A program made the translations under genes and the position numbers. The notes under the pieces are model-generated. The model saw nothing but the letters and a program-made list of their open reading frames with translations, did not search any database and was not told where the DNA came from. A stretch of DNA of 64,000 nucleotides from Alcaligenes ammonioxydans (GTDB lineage Bacteria > Pseudomonadota > Gammaproteobacteria > Burkholderiales > Burkholderiaceae_B): contig NZ_CP049362.1 of NCBI RefSeq assembly GCF_019343455.1, positions 2,418,001 through 2,482,000 on the forward strand, given 5' to 3'. Positions 47,555 to 58,400 of this stretch are shown in pieces. Each line of letters starts with the position of its first letter. Position 1 is the first letter of the stretch.

Positions 47555-47958
47555 ATCGCCCCAGGTTTAGAGTAGGCTCCAAGCGTCGAGGGAATGGGGC
47601 ACGAACAAGCTCCCCCTGAAGTCCGTGAGCGTGTCGTGCGCTTGGTACAGGAGCACACCGTGGTGAGTACCCGTCGCTGTGGGCGGGTGTTGAGTCTATT
47701 GCGCCGAAAATCGGTTGCGTACCGTCCGCTTTGCTCGATTAGGTCAAGCGCAGCGAGATCGACAGCGGCAGGCGTGATGGCATGACCAGCAGCGAACGCG
47801 AACGCAGGAAGGCATGGAGCGCGAAAACAGGGCGCTACGCCGGACCAACAAGTTATTGGAGTCGGCCAGCGCTTTTATTGACCAGGCGGCACTCGACCGC
47901 GAGCTCAAGAAGTAAATGCCTATATAGACCGACACCGGGGCGTCTACGGGGTCGAGCG
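47552..47958 (+). mobile_element. IS3-family fragment, copy 2 (left 407 bp only)
   Basis: This is the same 407-bp unit as at 41783, in the same orientation, starting at TGAATCGCCCCAGG and ending at the same base inside OrfB. By eye only about eight to ten positions differ, clustered in the first 60 bases plus single changes. It carries the same frameshifts and the same TAG in OrfA. Its left edge cuts the Zur-like gene and its right edge cuts the integrase. Confidence 0.85.
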
Positions 47959-48280
47959 CACTGAAAAACCAGGGCTGCCGTAGAATTGGCCACGCTGGAC
48001 TGGCGACCAGCAGTTTCGGAAAGTGTGGGTATCAATTCTGAAAAAAGCAGATGGGCGTTACAGGTGCCCTTACCAAACCCGCCACACCTATGCTTCCATG
48101 ATGCTGTCGGCGGGTGAGCACCCGTTGTGGGTGCTCAGTCAGATGGGCAGCAGTGACTGAACAATGATCGCCAGAATTTATGGAAGATGGATGCCGGACG
48201 CGGACATTGGGACAGAGTCCAGGGCCGAACAAGCATTCAGTCCCGCCATTGCTGGATCTGCTATTAAAAAGGTCATCTGA
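47959..48280 (+). pseudogene. tyrosine-recombinase (phage-type integrase) C-terminal remnant
   Basis: The frame encodes TGDQQFRKVWVSILKKA, then RYRCPYQTRHTYASMMLSAG and IARIYGRWMPDADIG. These are the integrase box II with the RHTY catalytic Arg/His and, further on, the catalytic Tyr region. It is interrupted by TAG near 47983 and TGA at 48158 and lacks the N-terminal half, removed by the IS fragment. Position and orientation, running toward the 3' end of ssrA, fit an integrase of an element inserted there. No intact integrase remains, so the island is fixed. Confidence 0.85.
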
Positions 48281-48312
48281 TGATCGTGCCCAGCCCATGC
48301 TAAAACAGCCCC

Positions 48313-48351
48313 AAAAAGAAAAAACCAATGACCGCTAAGTCATTGGTTTTT
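48313..48351 (-). terminator. ssrA terminator
   Basis: ACCAATGAC pairs with GTCATTGGT around a six-base loop, with A and T runs at both outer edges. It lies ten bases past the tmRNA 3' CCA on the minus strand. Confidence 0.85.
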
Positions 48352-48361
48352 CAGGATTTCT

Positions 48362-48723
48362 TGGTGGAGTCGGGGGGAATTGAACCCCCGTCCGCAAGCC
48401 GTCCACAGACAGTTCTACATGTGTAGTCAATTAACTTTAAGTTTTAACCTTGGATTATGCCAATTGACAGGCCTTTCCTTGGCGATCCACTAAGTTTTAG
48501 AACCGGACTTCGTGGCGCAGCCCGATTCGATTCTTTGTAAATAACACTGCTGTAGGTTGCCCTACCTAACCCAAAGACAAATTAGTGCAGTGGCCCAGCC
48601 TTAAGCGGCTAGAGCGAAACGCTCGTCGTTGGCGTTTGTAGTTTTCCAGTGGATTTACGAGCGTACTGGTGCTCGACACGCCCTGATCTGCTTCTTGACC
48701 CACGTCGAAGCCATGTCGACCCC
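48362..48723 (-). ncRNA. ssrA: transfer-messenger RNA (tmRNA)
   Basis: tmRNA rescues stalled ribosomes and tags the incomplete protein for degradation. The 5' end GGGGTCGACATGGCTTCGAC pairs with the 3' acceptor GACTCCACCA, whose T-arm has GGTTCAATTCC. The message part encodes [10 protein letters not shown] followed by TAA (48601-48633), a tag typical of Alcaligenaceae/Burkholderiales. The CCA is encoded. The gene is intact although a genomic island sits directly at its 3' side; the element appears to have restored the tRNA-like end. Confidence 0.97.
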
Positions 48724-48769
48724 ATGTGGATTAGTAACCATACCACATTGGCTACAAATTGCATAGCCC

Positions 48770-48782
48770 AAAGTGCTAGAAT
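48770..48782 (+). promoter_or_regulatory. extended -10 promoter for sstT
   Basis: AAAGTGCTAGAAT contains TG-C-TAGAAT, the same 13 bases found upstream of gyrA, about 85 bases before the sstT ATG. No good -35 is visible. Confidence 0.5.
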
Positions 48783-48867
48783 AAACCTCTTTCGCGCTCT
48801 GGCTGAGTCCTCGCCAGGGCGTTTTTCACGTACCTCACCCCGCCCCTTTTGTCTGGAGTCGCTTTTC

Positions 48868-50094
48868 ATGGCCCACCCCGCCCATCAAGCCAGAGGCCTA
48901 CTAGGCTTTATCCTGCATGGCAGTCTTGTAACGCAAATCGTGATCGGTTTGATCGCCGGCATTTTGCTGGGGCGCTTTGCGCCGGACGCTGCGCACTCCA
49001 TCGCCCTGCTCGGTCAGTTGTTTGTCTCTGCCTTGAAGTCGGTCGCGCCCATTTTGGTGTTCGTGCTGGTGATGTCCTCCATCGCCAATCAAAAGGTCCA
49101 GTCCTCTACCCGCATGGGTCCTATCCTGGTGCTGTATGTGTTGGGAACTTTTCTGGCCGCTCTGGTGGCCGTCATCGCCAGCTTCGCGTTTCCCGTCACG
49201 CTGAAACTGGATCTGGCCAACTCTACCTTGAACCCGCCCGGCAATATTGTTGAAGTCTTGCTCGACCTGCTGACCAGCATTGTCGTGAACCCGGTCGATG
49301 CCCTGCTCAACGCCAACTACATGGGTATCCTGGCCTGGGCCATTGCGCTGGGCCTGGCCTTGAAGCACGGCTCCCAAGGCTCACGTGATTTGCTCACTGA
49401 TATGGCCAATGCCGTCTCCTCCTTGGTGCGTCTGGTCATCCGCTTTGCGCCTTTGGGGATTTTTGGGCTGGTGGCGGTCACCATTGCAGAGTCCGGTTTT
49501 GAGGCGCTGCGCCAGTACGGCCTGCTGCTGATCGTGCTGGTGGGTTGCATGCTGGTTGTTGCCCTGATTATCAATCCCATCATCGTGTTTGCCAAACTGC
49601 GTCGCAACCCCTATCCACTGGTCTTTACCTGCCTGCGTGAAAGCGGGATCACCGCTTTTTTCACCCGCAGCTCCGCCGCCAATATTCCGGTGAACATGGC
49701 ATTGTGCGAGCGCTTGGGCTTGCACAAGGACACGTACTCGGTCTCTATTCCGCTTGGTGCCACCATCAATATGGCCGGCGCAGCCGTCACCATTACCGTT
49801 CTGACCCTGGCTGCGGTACATACGCTGGAAATCCCCGCCGACCTGCCTACCGCGCTGTTGTTGAGCCTGGTGGCCACCATTGCCGCTTGCGGCGCCTCCG
49901 GTGTGGCTGGTGGCTCTTTGCTGCTGATTCCTCTGGCATGTAATATGTTCGGAATTTCCAATGATGTCGCCATGCAAGTGGTCGGAGTCGGGTTTGTGAT
50001 TGGGGTGGTGCAGGACTCCGTAGAGACTGCCTTGAACTCATCTACCGACGTGCTGTTCACGGCTGCGGCAACGCTCGAACCAGGCCAGGCCTGA
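48868..50094 (+). CDS. sstT: sodium-coupled serine/threonine symporter
   Basis: This is an inner-membrane symporter of the DAACS family that imports serine and threonine with sodium. The 408-residue protein has eight helices and two hairpins, with family motifs [22 protein letters not shown] and [20 protein letters not shown], and [14 protein letters not shown] near the C-terminus. Start set by GGAG and the ATG giving [10 protein letters not shown]; 73 upstream in-frame codons overlap ssrA and are not coding. It is followed by a terminator. Serine import next to an island carrying serine-derived chemistry may be coincidental. Confidence 0.95.
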   Translation: MAHPAHQARGLLGFILHGSLVTQIVIGLIAGILLGRFAPDAAHSIALLGQLFVSALKSVAPILVFVLVMSSIANQKVQSSTRMGPILVLYVLGTFLAALVAVIASFAFPVTLKLDLANSTLNPPGNIVEVLLDLLTSIVVNPVDALLNANYMGILAWAIALGLALKHGSQGSRDLLTDMANAVSSLVRLVIRFAPLGIFGLVAVTIAESGFEALRQYGLLLIVLVGCMLVVALIINPIIVFAKLRRNPYPLVFTCLRESGITAFFTRSSAANIPVNMALCERLGLHKDTYSVSIPLGATINMAGAAVTITVLTLAAVHTLEIPADLPTALLLSLVATIAACGASGVAGGSLLLIPLACNMFGISNDVAMQVVGVGFVIGVVQDSVETALNSSTDVLFTAAATLEPGQA

Positions 50095-50119
50095 TTGAAT
50101 GAGGGCCTAATGCAACGGG

Positions 50120-50146
50120 GGCCAGCCATTCAGGCTGGCCTTTTTT
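50120..50146 (+). terminator. terminator after sstT
   Basis: GGCCAGCC pairs with GGCTGGCC around a five-base loop, followed by six T. Confidence 0.9.
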
Positions 50147-50254
50147 ATGCTTAACTCCTGCTGAACGACTGCATCCATTCAAAACCCGGCCCTGCTCCCG
50201 CGTGGCCCCTCTTACCGCCCACTTTTGTCGCCCGGTTCTTTTCAAGGAGTCTTT

Positions 50255-50887
50255 GTGGATTTAACCAGTCTGTCTCTGTATGTCGTTGCCGTGGCCGCTG
50301 TCACCGTCATGCCTGGGCCGACCATGCTGCTCGCCCTGAATAATGGCGCCCACGGCGGCAAACGCATTGCCGCCTGCGGAATTGCGGGTGCCGCGCTCTC
50401 GGATCTGATTCTGATCGCCGCGGTAGGCGGGGGGCTGGGCGCCCTGCTGCTGGCTTCCGAGCAGCTTTTCACGCTGGTGAAATGGATTGGCGCGGGCTAT
50501 CTGCTTTATCTGGCCTATGGTCTTTGGCATGCCCCTGTGAGCGCCGTCCCGTCGCAACCCTCCACAGAGAAAGTCCGTACGGGTCGGGCCGCCTTCCTGC
50601 GTTCTTTACTGGTGGCTCTGTCCAACCCCAAAGCCTTGCTGTTTTTTTCGGCCTTTTTACCCCAGTTCATCCGGCCTGAAAGCCCGATCGCCATTCAATA
50701 CATTACGCTGGCATTGGTCACCGCCCTGATTGATATTGCCTTAATGAGTGTCTACGCCCTGGGAGGACATCACGCCATGCGCCTGCTCTCGGGCCAGGCC
50801 ATGCGCTGGCTGAACCGAGGCTGTGCAGGCATGCTGGCCGGGCTGGGGCTTGCCCTTAGCGTGTACCGCCGCAGCGAATCCGATTGA
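50255..50887 (+). CDS. LysE/RhtB-family amino-acid exporter
   Basis: This is an inner-membrane exporter of amino acids such as homoserine, threonine or lysine. The 210-residue protein has six helices, with VAAVTVMPGPTMLLALNNGAHGGKR early and LLVALSNPKALLFFSAFLPQF in the fourth helix, both family hallmarks. It starts with GTG behind AAGGAG at five bases; ten codons of apparent upstream frame are excluded. Specificity is not evident. Confidence 0.9.
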   Translation: MDLTSLSLYVVAVAAVTVMPGPTMLLALNNGAHGGKRIAACGIAGAALSDLILIAAVGGGLGALLLASEQLFTLVKWIGAGYLLYLAYGLWHAPVSAVPSQPSTEKVRTGRAAFLRSLLVALSNPKALLFFSAFLPQFIRPESPIAIQYITLALVTALIDIALMSVYALGGHHAMRLLSGQAMRWLNRGCAGMLAGLGLALSVYRRSESD

Positions 50888-51062
50888 GTCCTGGTGGCCG
50901 GAAAACCTCTCGCCGATGTTCTGCTCCCACGGTTTGAATCGTATATCATCACGTAGATCATGACCGACACTACAGGGCCTCGTTGTGCCTCCGCTGCAGA
51001 TCAGCGTCCGGGGCCACGCGGCCCCTGGTTGCCTGCCTTCCCAAAACCGACAAGGAGCCACG

Positions 51063-51566
51063 ATGAAGCGTATCTATTTAGCGGGTCCTGATGTGTTTTT
51101 CAGCGACGCTGTCGAGCGTGCCAAACTGCACAAGCAACTGGTGCGAGACTTTGGTTTTCAGCCTCTGCACCCCGTTGATCAGGAAGAGATTGAGGCCTCT
51201 GCCATCTATCACCACAATATCCGCCTACTGGATCAGGCCGATGCAGTCGTGGCCAATATCACGGCGTTCAGGGGCGCGGAGATCGACACGGGCACGGCTT
51301 TTGAAATCGGCTACGCGGTAGCTCAGGGCCTGCCGGTATTCACATACCGCTCCACAGCCGATACGGTACTGGATCTGGTGCGCGAGCACTACAGCCCAGT
51401 CGTTCTGGACCCTGCCAGCCAGACCTGGCGCGACCGCAACGGCGCCCTGATCGAGGACTTCGGTCTGCCTGCGAACCTGATGGTCGCGATCAGCACGGAA
51501 TTTGTGCATGGCTCCTTGAGCGATGCCTTGCTTGCCGCACAGGATTACTTCAAAGCCATCAGCTGA
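51063..51566 (+). CDS. nucleoside 2-deoxyribosyltransferase family protein
   Basis: This family moves deoxyribose between bases or hydrolyses nucleoside monophosphates. The 167-residue protein begins MKRIYLAGPDVFFSDAVERA and contains ANITAFRGAEIDTGTAFEIGYA, with the catalytic Glu in the DTGTAFEIGYA stretch. The N-terminal AGPDVF and the Asp/Glu pair fit an active enzyme. AAGGAG lies upstream of the ATG. Monocistronic. Confidence 0.9.
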   Translation: MKRIYLAGPDVFFSDAVERAKLHKQLVRDFGFQPLHPVDQEEIEASAIYHHNIRLLDQADAVVANITAFRGAEIDTGTAFEIGYAVAQGLPVFTYRSTADTVLDLVREHYSPVVLDPASQTWRDRNGALIEDFGLPANLMVAISTEFVHGSLSDALLAAQDYFKAIS

Positions 51567-51694
51567 CTTTCTATAGAACAAACTACCGGTTTACCTTGTG
51601 AATCAATCACGCGCCGTCAAACAAGACGAACCCAACCCGCGGTTCCCTGCAGGCTCGTTTTTCGCAACTCCAAAACAGGGCCTCGCCCCACACC

Positions 51695-52534
51695 ATGCCC
51701 GACAAGCGCCCACTCTCTTTTCTTGACCGCGTCCGCGCCATCCTTACTGATCTACCCGCCTCCGAGCGCCGTCTGGCCCAGTTCGCGCTGGATTTCCCCG
51801 GTGATCTGTCCAGTTATAACGCCTCGGAACTGGCCAGCCTGGCGCAAGTCTCCAACGCAACCGTCACGCGCCTCATTCGTCGCCTGGACTACGCCAACTA
51901 CGAGGCGGCACGCAGGCAGATTCGCACGGAAAAAGCCGATGACACTCTTCTCTCGCCGAGCCCCCAACTGTCTGTGGGTGAGGCAAGCCTGCAATCCCAT
52001 TTGCAAGATGGCTACAACAAGCTGAGCAACACGTATCGTCATCTGTCCCATTCCGTCCTGCAAGAGGCCAGCCAGGCCATCCGTGGCGCACGACAAATCT
52101 GGGTACTGGGCTTGCAGGCAAACTACTTTCTGGCAGGGCATTTCTACTGGCATCTGTCCAAGCTCATGCCCGGGGTGCGGCTGATCCCGGGCGCCGGTCA
52201 GACGGTCTGCGAATACCTGGCGGACATTCAGCACCAGGATGTCGTGATAATTTTCAACCTGCATCCCCGAGCTGAGGGCATGCCAGCGCTCATGCTTCGC
52301 CTGGAAACACGCTGCGCAAACATCGTGCTGATCACCGACCAGGACTACAAGGAACGCCCCAAAAGCCGCTGGCCCCTGCCCTGTCAGCCCGGTTCTGAAC
52401 AGACGCCTGACAATGCGCTGGCGGCGGCAAGCCTATCTCATCTGCTGTTGTCCGAGATCGCGAACGTATGCAACGCCCTTGATCGGGATGAGTCGAAACA
52501 AGCACCATCACCGGCCGAGACAGTATTTGAATGA
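51695..52534 (+). CDS. MurR/RpiR-family transcriptional regulator
   Basis: The 279-residue protein has an RpiR helix-turn-helix (PASERRLAQFALDFPGDLSSYNASELASLAQVSNATVTRLIRRL) and a C-terminal SIS sugar-phosphate-binding domain from about residue 125 (GARQIWVLGLQANYFLAGHF). The ligand is unknown. The next genes are the DUF485-actP pair 200 bases downstream, which may or may not be targets. No strong ribosome site is visible before the ATG. Confidence 0.88.
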   Translation: MPDKRPLSFLDRVRAILTDLPASERRLAQFALDFPGDLSSYNASELASLAQVSNATVTRLIRRLDYANYEAARRQIRTEKADDTLLSPSPQLSVGEASLQSHLQDGYNKLSNTYRHLSHSVLQEASQAIRGARQIWVLGLQANYFLAGHFYWHLSKLMPGVRLIPGAGQTVCEYLADIQHQDVVIIFNLHPRAEGMPALMLRLETRCANIVLITDQDYKERPKSRWPLPCQPGSEQTPDNALAAASLSHLLLSEIANVCNALDRDESKQAPSPAETVFE

Positions 52535-52735
52535 CACGGGCAGGGGCACCCAAGAAGTCGCCCAACGCGCCGCCCTGCCCCCCCTCCTCTACGACCAAAG
52601 TCGCCTGTCGGGAAAAGCTGATTCGTTTTATACATGCTGTACACAGAGCGCCCTCAAGCGCCCACTCTCTGTACGTCCTGTAGGTAGAGAGCCTCGATGC
52701 CAAGAATCATCAAACCCCATAAGGAGACACCAACC

Positions 52736-53047
52736 ATGAATTCAGCCCATCCTGCCGTCACGGCAGTGACCCAACACCCGGCCTATCAAGAGCTGCTTCG
52801 AAAACGCAACCGCATGAGCCTGATCTTCTTTGGTCTGACCGTGATTGTGTACGCCGGCTTTATTCTGACACTGGCTTTTGACCCCGAGCTTTTCAGCCGT
52901 CCCGTCGGCTCCATGACAATGACGATTGGCGTGCTGAGCGCCGCCATTGTGCTGCTCAGCGCGGTTGTTCTGGTGGCCCTGTTCGTCTACATCTCCAACA
53001 AGGTCTATGACCCCTTGCTGGCGCAAATCATGAGGGACGTGACATGA
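52736..53047 (+). CDS. yjcH: DUF485 membrane protein paired with ActP
   Basis: The 103-residue protein has two membrane helices (about 30-50 and 63-87) and the family start [15 protein letters not shown], ending [13 protein letters not shown]. It is the usual small partner of acetate permease ActP. Its stop overlaps the actP ATG as ATGA, giving translational coupling. AAGGAG lies about nine bases before the ATG. Its exact role is not established. Confidence 0.93.
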   Translation: MNSAHPAVTAVTQHPAYQELLRKRNRMSLIFFGLTVIVYAGFILTLAFDPELFSRPVGSMTMTIGVLSAAIVLLSAVVLVALFVYISNKVYDPLLAQIMRDVT

Positions 53048-54708
53048 AAACATTACTCATGAGCTTGGGCCTGTTCAGCTTGGCCAGCAGCCATGCAATG
53101 GCTGCCTCGCCCGGTCAGGCCAATACCTCTGCCATTGTCATGTTCCTGATCTTCATTGCCGGGACCATGGCCATTACCTGGTGGGCCGCACGACGCACCC
53201 GCACCACATCGGACTTTTATACCGCGGGCGGTGGCCTGACCGGCTTTCAGAACGGACTGGCGATTGCCGGGGATTATCTGTCCGCCGCCTCTTTTCTGGG
53301 GATTGCGGGCATGGTGTACGTCAGCGGCTTTGACGGCATGATCTATGCCATCGGCTTTATGTTTGGCTGGCCGGTCGTCATGTTTCTGATTGCCGAGCGA
53401 CTGCGCAATCTGGGCCGCTACAACTTTGCCGACGTGACCTCGTTTCGTCTGTCCCAAAATCCCATGCGCATTCTGGCGGCCAGCGCATCCTTGCTGATTA
53501 TTGCCCTGTACCTGATCGCACAAATGGTGGGGGCTGGCAAACTGATCGTGCTGCTGTTCGGGCTGGACTACAACGTGGCGGTGGTCATTGTCGGTTCGCT
53601 GATGATGATTTACGTGACCTTTGGCGGCATGACCGCCACGACCTGGGTACAGATCATCAAGGCCGTACTGATGCTGGTTGGCGCCACTTTGATGACGGTT
53701 CTGGTGCTGGCTGCTTTCCATTGGGACGTGGATACCATGCTGGCGAAGGCCGTTGCCACTCACCCGACCGGCCATGCCATTCTGGAGCCGGGCGCGGCGG
53801 TCAGTCGCAACCCACTTAACGTGCTGTCCCTGGGCATTGCCTTGGCCTTTGGTACAGCCGGCCTGCCGCATATCCTGATGCGCTTTTTCACCGTGGCCGA
53901 CGCCAAGGAAGCCCGTAAATCGGTGATTTATGCCAGCAGCTTCATTGGCTACTTCTACCTGCTGACCTTCATCATCGGCTTTGGCGCCATTGCCTTGCTG
54001 GTCAGACACCCCGAGTACTTCCATACCGGCCCTGACGGTTCCTTCAATATGTTGACCGACCTGATTGGCGGCACCAATATGGTCGCGGTCCACCTGGCCA
54101 ATGCTGTCGGTGGCAACCTGCTGCTGGGCTTTCTGGCCGCCGTCACTTTCGCCACCATTGTCGCCGTGGTGGCCGGCCTGGCGCTGGCGGGCGCTGCCGC
54201 GATTTCGCATGACTTGTACGCCAACGTCATTGCCAAGGGACGAGCCACCGAGAAAGACCAGATGCGCATTTCGCGCATCTCCACCGTGGTCTTGGGCGTA
54301 CTGGCCATTTTGCTGGGCATCATTTTTGAAAACCAGAACGTGGCCTTTATGGTGGGGTTGGCCTTTGCGATTGCGGCCAGCGCCAACTTCCCGGTTCTGG
54401 TGTTGTCGATCGCCTGGCGTGGCTGCACCACCCGTGGCGCCACCATTGGCGGCTTTCTGGGGCTGGTCACCGCCACCGCATGGGTCGTTTTGAGCAGCAC
54501 CGTCTGGGTAGATGTCTTCGGATTTGCCGAGCCTATCACCCCTTTCCCCAACCCAGGCATTTTGTCCATCCCGCTGGCCTTCTTCTCGATCTGGCTGTTC
54601 TCAACACTGGATAACAGCGCACGCGCAGTCAAAGAGCGCGCCGCGTTCGAGGCCCTGACCGTACGCAGTCAAACCGGTATTGGGGCTGCCAGCGCCAGCG
54701 CTCACTAA
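53044..54708 (+). CDS. actP: acetate/cation symporter
   Basis: This is a sodium:solute symporter family permease for acetate and other short carboxylates. The 554-residue protein begins with a signal-like helix ([13 protein letters not shown]), then 13 helices. Markers include [38 protein letters not shown] and [16 protein letters not shown]. It is coupled to the DUF485 gene and followed by a terminator. The adjacent regulator/kinase pair resembles CrbR/CrbS, which controls acetate uptake and activation genes in other proteobacteria, so this pair probably controls it. Confidence 0.95.
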   Translation: MKTLLMSLGLFSLASSHAMAASPGQANTSAIVMFLIFIAGTMAITWWAARRTRTTSDFYTAGGGLTGFQNGLAIAGDYLSAASFLGIAGMVYVSGFDGMIYAIGFMFGWPVVMFLIAERLRNLGRYNFADVTSFRLSQNPMRILAASASLLIIALYLIAQMVGAGKLIVLLFGLDYNVAVVIVGSLMMIYVTFGGMTATTWVQIIKAVLMLVGATLMTVLVLAAFHWDVDTMLAKAVATHPTGHAILEPGAAVSRNPLNVLSLGIALAFGTAGLPHILMRFFTVADAKEARKSVIYASSFIGYFYLLTFIIGFGAIALLVRHPEYFHTGPDGSFNMLTDLIGGTNMVAVHLANAVGGNLLLGFLAAVTFATIVAVVAGLALAGAAAISHDLYANVIAKGRATEKDQMRISRISTVVLGVLAILLGIIFENQNVAFMVGLAFAIAASANFPVLVLSIAWRGCTTRGATIGGFLGLVTATAWVVLSSTVWVDVFGFAEPITPFPNPGILSIPLAFFSIWLFSTLDNSARAVKERAAFEALTVRSQTGIGAASASAH

Positions 54709-54738
54709 GGCTTTGACGCTGATTCAGTCAGCATGCAA

Positions 54739-54770
54739 GAAAAAACAGGGCATTTCGGTGCCCTGTTTTT
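54739..54770 (+). terminator. terminator after actP
   Basis: ACAGGGCA pairs with TGCCCTGT around a TTTCGG loop, with A and T runs outside. Confidence 0.9.
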
Positions 54771-54833
54771 ACGGATACACAGCTCATCCGGGCGGGCATC
54801 CTTGCAGATACTTGAACATGGCATAATCCCCAC

Positions 54834-55496
54834 ATGAATGAACTGCTCATTGCGGACGATCACCCGCTATTTCGGGAAGCGTTACGAGGTGTCGTAGCCA
54901 GTCTGTTTCCCGGCACGGCCATCTACGAAGCGGATCGCATCTCTAATCTATATCCGCTGGTCGACGACCATCCTGACGCCGATTTGCTCTTGCTGGACCT
55001 GGATATACCTGGGGCAATCGGCTTCAGTGCACTGGTCCATTTGCGTGCGACCTACCCCTGCCTGCCCATCATTCTGGTCACGGCCCATGAAGAGGCCCGC
55101 TTCATGCGCCGCGCCATGGATCACGGCGCCATGGGCTTCATTCCCAAATCCATTGATGCGCAAACGCTGGGTATCGCCCTGCAAGTCGTTCTGGATGGCG
55201 GCACCTGGCTGCCGGAAATCGGTTCTTCCGCCCCCGGCATCAGCCTGGACGAGCGTGAAGTCGCCGCGAAGTTGCGCGAGCTGACCCCTCAGCAATTTCG
55301 CGTACTGCAAATGCTCAGCACCGGGCAACTGAACAAACAGATCGCCTACGAGCTCAATGTCTCGGAGGCCACCATCAAAGCACACATGACGGCCATTTTG
55401 CGCAAGCTGGGTGCTTCCAATCGCACCCAGGCCGTCTTGATGGCCAGCCATCTTGGCCTGAACCAGGACGAATCCCAGGACGCTAATACGTTTTAA
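54834..55496 (+). CDS. NarL/LuxR-type response regulator, CrbR-like
   Basis: The 220-residue protein has a receiver domain (acidic pocket DDH at 8-10, phospho-acceptor Asp55 in LLLLDLDIPGAIG, Lys in FIPKSID) and a LuxR helix-turn-helix at about 150-215 (LTPQQFRVLQMLSTGQLNKQIAYELNVSEATIKAHM). It lies just after actP and is convergent with the SSF-type hybrid kinase, overlapping it by 14 bases. By analogy with CrbS/CrbR it would activate acetate uptake and acetyl-CoA synthetase genes (inference from context). Confidence 0.88.
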   Translation: MNELLIADDHPLFREALRGVVASLFPGTAIYEADRISNLYPLVDDHPDADLLLLDLDIPGAIGFSALVHLRATYPCLPIILVTAHEEARFMRRAMDHGAMGFIPKSIDAQTLGIALQVVLDGGTWLPEIGSSAPGISLDEREVAAKLRELTPQQFRVLQMLSTGQLNKQIAYELNVSEATIKAHMTAILRKLGASNRTQAVLMASHLGLNQDESQDANTF

Positions 55497-58400
55497 TTTG
55501 CGCGGTCAAAAAAGCTCGCAGCGAAGCGGGCTTTACCGGCTTGGTCAACACCAGATAGCCATATTGTCGAGCTGCTGCTTTCAGTTCATCACTCCCATCC
55601 GCCGTCAACAACGCGCCTTGCGCATGAGGCAAATGCAGGCGCAACAATTGCAGTGCCTGCAAACCGTCCAGCCGATCATGCAAGTGATAATCCACCAGCA
55701 AGACATCGGGGTTCAAGGAGATGGTCTCCAAAGCACGATCTACCGTATTGGCGGTAATGATTTGCGCTCCCCAGCGGCCCAGCAGCACTTCCATGCCCGC
55801 GATAATATCCAGATCATTGTCCAGACACAGCACTCGCAAGCCCTTTAACGGCAAGCCATCGGCAGGCTTGCTGGAATCGTTACTTGGGTGACTGCTGGCT
55901 TGCGTCGCGTGGCTCAAGGGAACGCGAATGGAGAACATGCTGCCGCGCCCCACCTCGGATCGCACATCCAGCGTGTGCCCCAGCAAGACCGCAATACGCT
56001 GGCAAATGGACAGGCCCAATCCCAGGCCCCGGCCATCCCAGTCGAAGGCTTGCTCGTAACGATGGAACTCCGCATAAATCTGCTGAATATGATGCGGCGG
56101 AATGCCCTGGCCTGAATCCCAGACCTGGAACTCCAGCTCTTCGCCCCGAACCCGCACGCCAAACACCACCCGGCCTTCCTGTGTGTAGCGCAAGGCATTG
56201 GCCAGAAAATTCTGCAGCACCCGCCGCAGCAGGCGATGATCGCTATACACCGACAAAGGACGGGCGTGAATCCGCAATTGAATGCCGCGCCGAGCCGCCA
56301 TGGGCGCATATTGATCCGCCAGATGCTGCAACAAGTGCTGAACATTGATCACCCCCAGATCGGGCTTCAAGGCTCCGGCATCCAGACGGGAAATATCCAG
56401 CAGACCCTCCAGCAATTCCTCCGCGGTACGCAAAGATGTATCGACGCGCTCGGCCAGATTGGGCATTTCGGCAAGATCGTGTGTATCGCGCAAGGCCGAA
56501 GCAAACAGACGTGCGGCGTTAATCGGTTGCAGGACATCGTGGCTGACAGCCGTCAAGAAACGGGTTCGGGACTCCTGAGCTTTTTCCGCCTCTTGCGTAC
56601 GCACGGCGACGCGCTGCTCCAGACTGTCATTCATCTCCCGCAACTCACGCTCGACCCGCTTGTAATGGGTGATGTCGCTATAGCTGGTGACATAGCCGCC
56701 GCCGGGCAGGGGCCGGCCTCGCAGTTCGATCACTTGCCGGTCATTGAGCATGCGTTGGGTCACATAAGAGGAACCCTCGCGCATAAACTGAATCCGGCGA
56801 GCAATGGCCTGTTCCACCCCGATGCTCTCTACGCCATCGACCTTGCCCCGTTCGGCATTAAAGCGAATCAGGTCGGCCACGGACCGTCCCACATACAACA
56901 TACTGGGCGGGTAATCGAATAACTGCTGGTAGCGCTGGTTCCAGGCGACCAGACGCATATCTGCATCGACCACACTGACGCCCTGATCAATATTTTCCAG
57001 CGTCGCCAACAAGATATCCCGATTAAAACGCAACTCCTGACCGGCCTCATCCAGCACGGCCATGATAGCGGCCACCTCCATGCCTGAACCGCGCAAGGCA
57101 CTGGTCAAAACCAGACGCGCCGAGGCCGCCCCCACCGCTGCCGCCAACAACAGTTCCGTGAAATGCACCCAGGCGCTATCTGCCCGCAGTCCCGGCTCCA
57201 GCGGCTGTTTCATTTGCCGTGCCTGGGTCTCAAACGCCCGCCTTGCCATTTTTTTACCAACAATCCGTTCAGCCAACACCTGCAGATCCTGCACCGACAA
57301 ATCCCCATAAGCATGACGAGCTGCCAGGGTTTGCCGCTCCGCATAGGGATTCAGGAAAGGCTCGGCGCGCAGGCGCTCGCCCAGGCCCGGCCGCCGGCGC
57401 CAGGACACCCACAAGAATGCGCTGATATTGCATAGCAGGGACCAGAAAGTGCCGTGGGTTAAGGGGTCCCACCCTTCAACGCCAAACAGATGATAAGGTC
57501 GTAGCCAGGCCAATCCCCAGGGCCCTTGGTGCAGCCAGTCAGCCGCCAACCATCCCACCTCGGCCAAGGTAGGCAACAGCAAGGTATAGACCCAGATGGC
57601 AAAGCCCAGCAAAAGCCCCGCCTCCACGCCCTGTCGGCTGGCTCCTCGCCAATACAGCCCTCCTATCAGGCCAGGCCCGAACTGGGCGACCGCCACAAAC
57701 GCCATCAAGCCATAGGCCGCCAAGGTCGTATCGCTGCCGCTAAGCATGTAATAGCCGTAAGCCACGCCGGCCAGCACCATAATGGCGACACGCCGAATCC
57801 AAAGAACCGTAGAAGCCACTGTGCTTTGCTGATACTGCGCCCAGCCACGACGCAGCAGCAAGGGCATCACCAGATCATTGCTCACCATGGTCGAGAGCGC
57901 CACACTGGTCACGATGACCATGCCTGTCGCCGCCGAGAAACCACCGATATACACCATCAGGGCCAGTCCCACCTGGTTTTGCGACAAGGGCAAGGCGAGC
58001 ACAAAACTATCCGGCGCCACCCCCTGGGCTCCAGTACCAAACAAGCTGACCCCGGCCGCGGCAATCGGCAAGACCATAAGACTGACCACGATCAGGTAGG
58101 CTCCAAACAGCCAGCGTGCGCGCCGTATGTCCACCACGTCTCCACACTCCACAATAGCCACATGGAACTGCCGGGGCAGGCAAATGATCGCCGCAAATGC
58201 CAACAGGGTTTGACCGACGAATCCCACCGGTGGACTGTTTTCGAACAAGGTGCTGACCGCCCCCACCATATCGAGCTCCGTGTGGGCAAACCAGCGCACC
58301 GCAAACAGGCCTACCGCGAGCAAAGCCACCAGTTTGACCACCGACTCAAACGCCACGGCCAGCATCAGACCCGGTCTGTGCTCGGTGGCATCGACTTGCC

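Larger units (their letters stand above)
41783..48361. mobile_element. genomic island at the 3' end of ssrA, with AT-rich cargo between two IS3 fragments
   Basis: The right end abuts the tmRNA gene, a common integration target, and carries a tyrosine-recombinase C-terminal remnant. The core (about 42.3-47.2 kb) is obviously AT-rich compared with both flanks and uses AT-rich codons. Two direct 407-bp IS3 fragments frame that core. No second copy of the tmRNA 3' end was found on the left, so the original left boundary is eroded or displaced; the left limit given is that of the first IS fragment. Confidence 0.7.
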
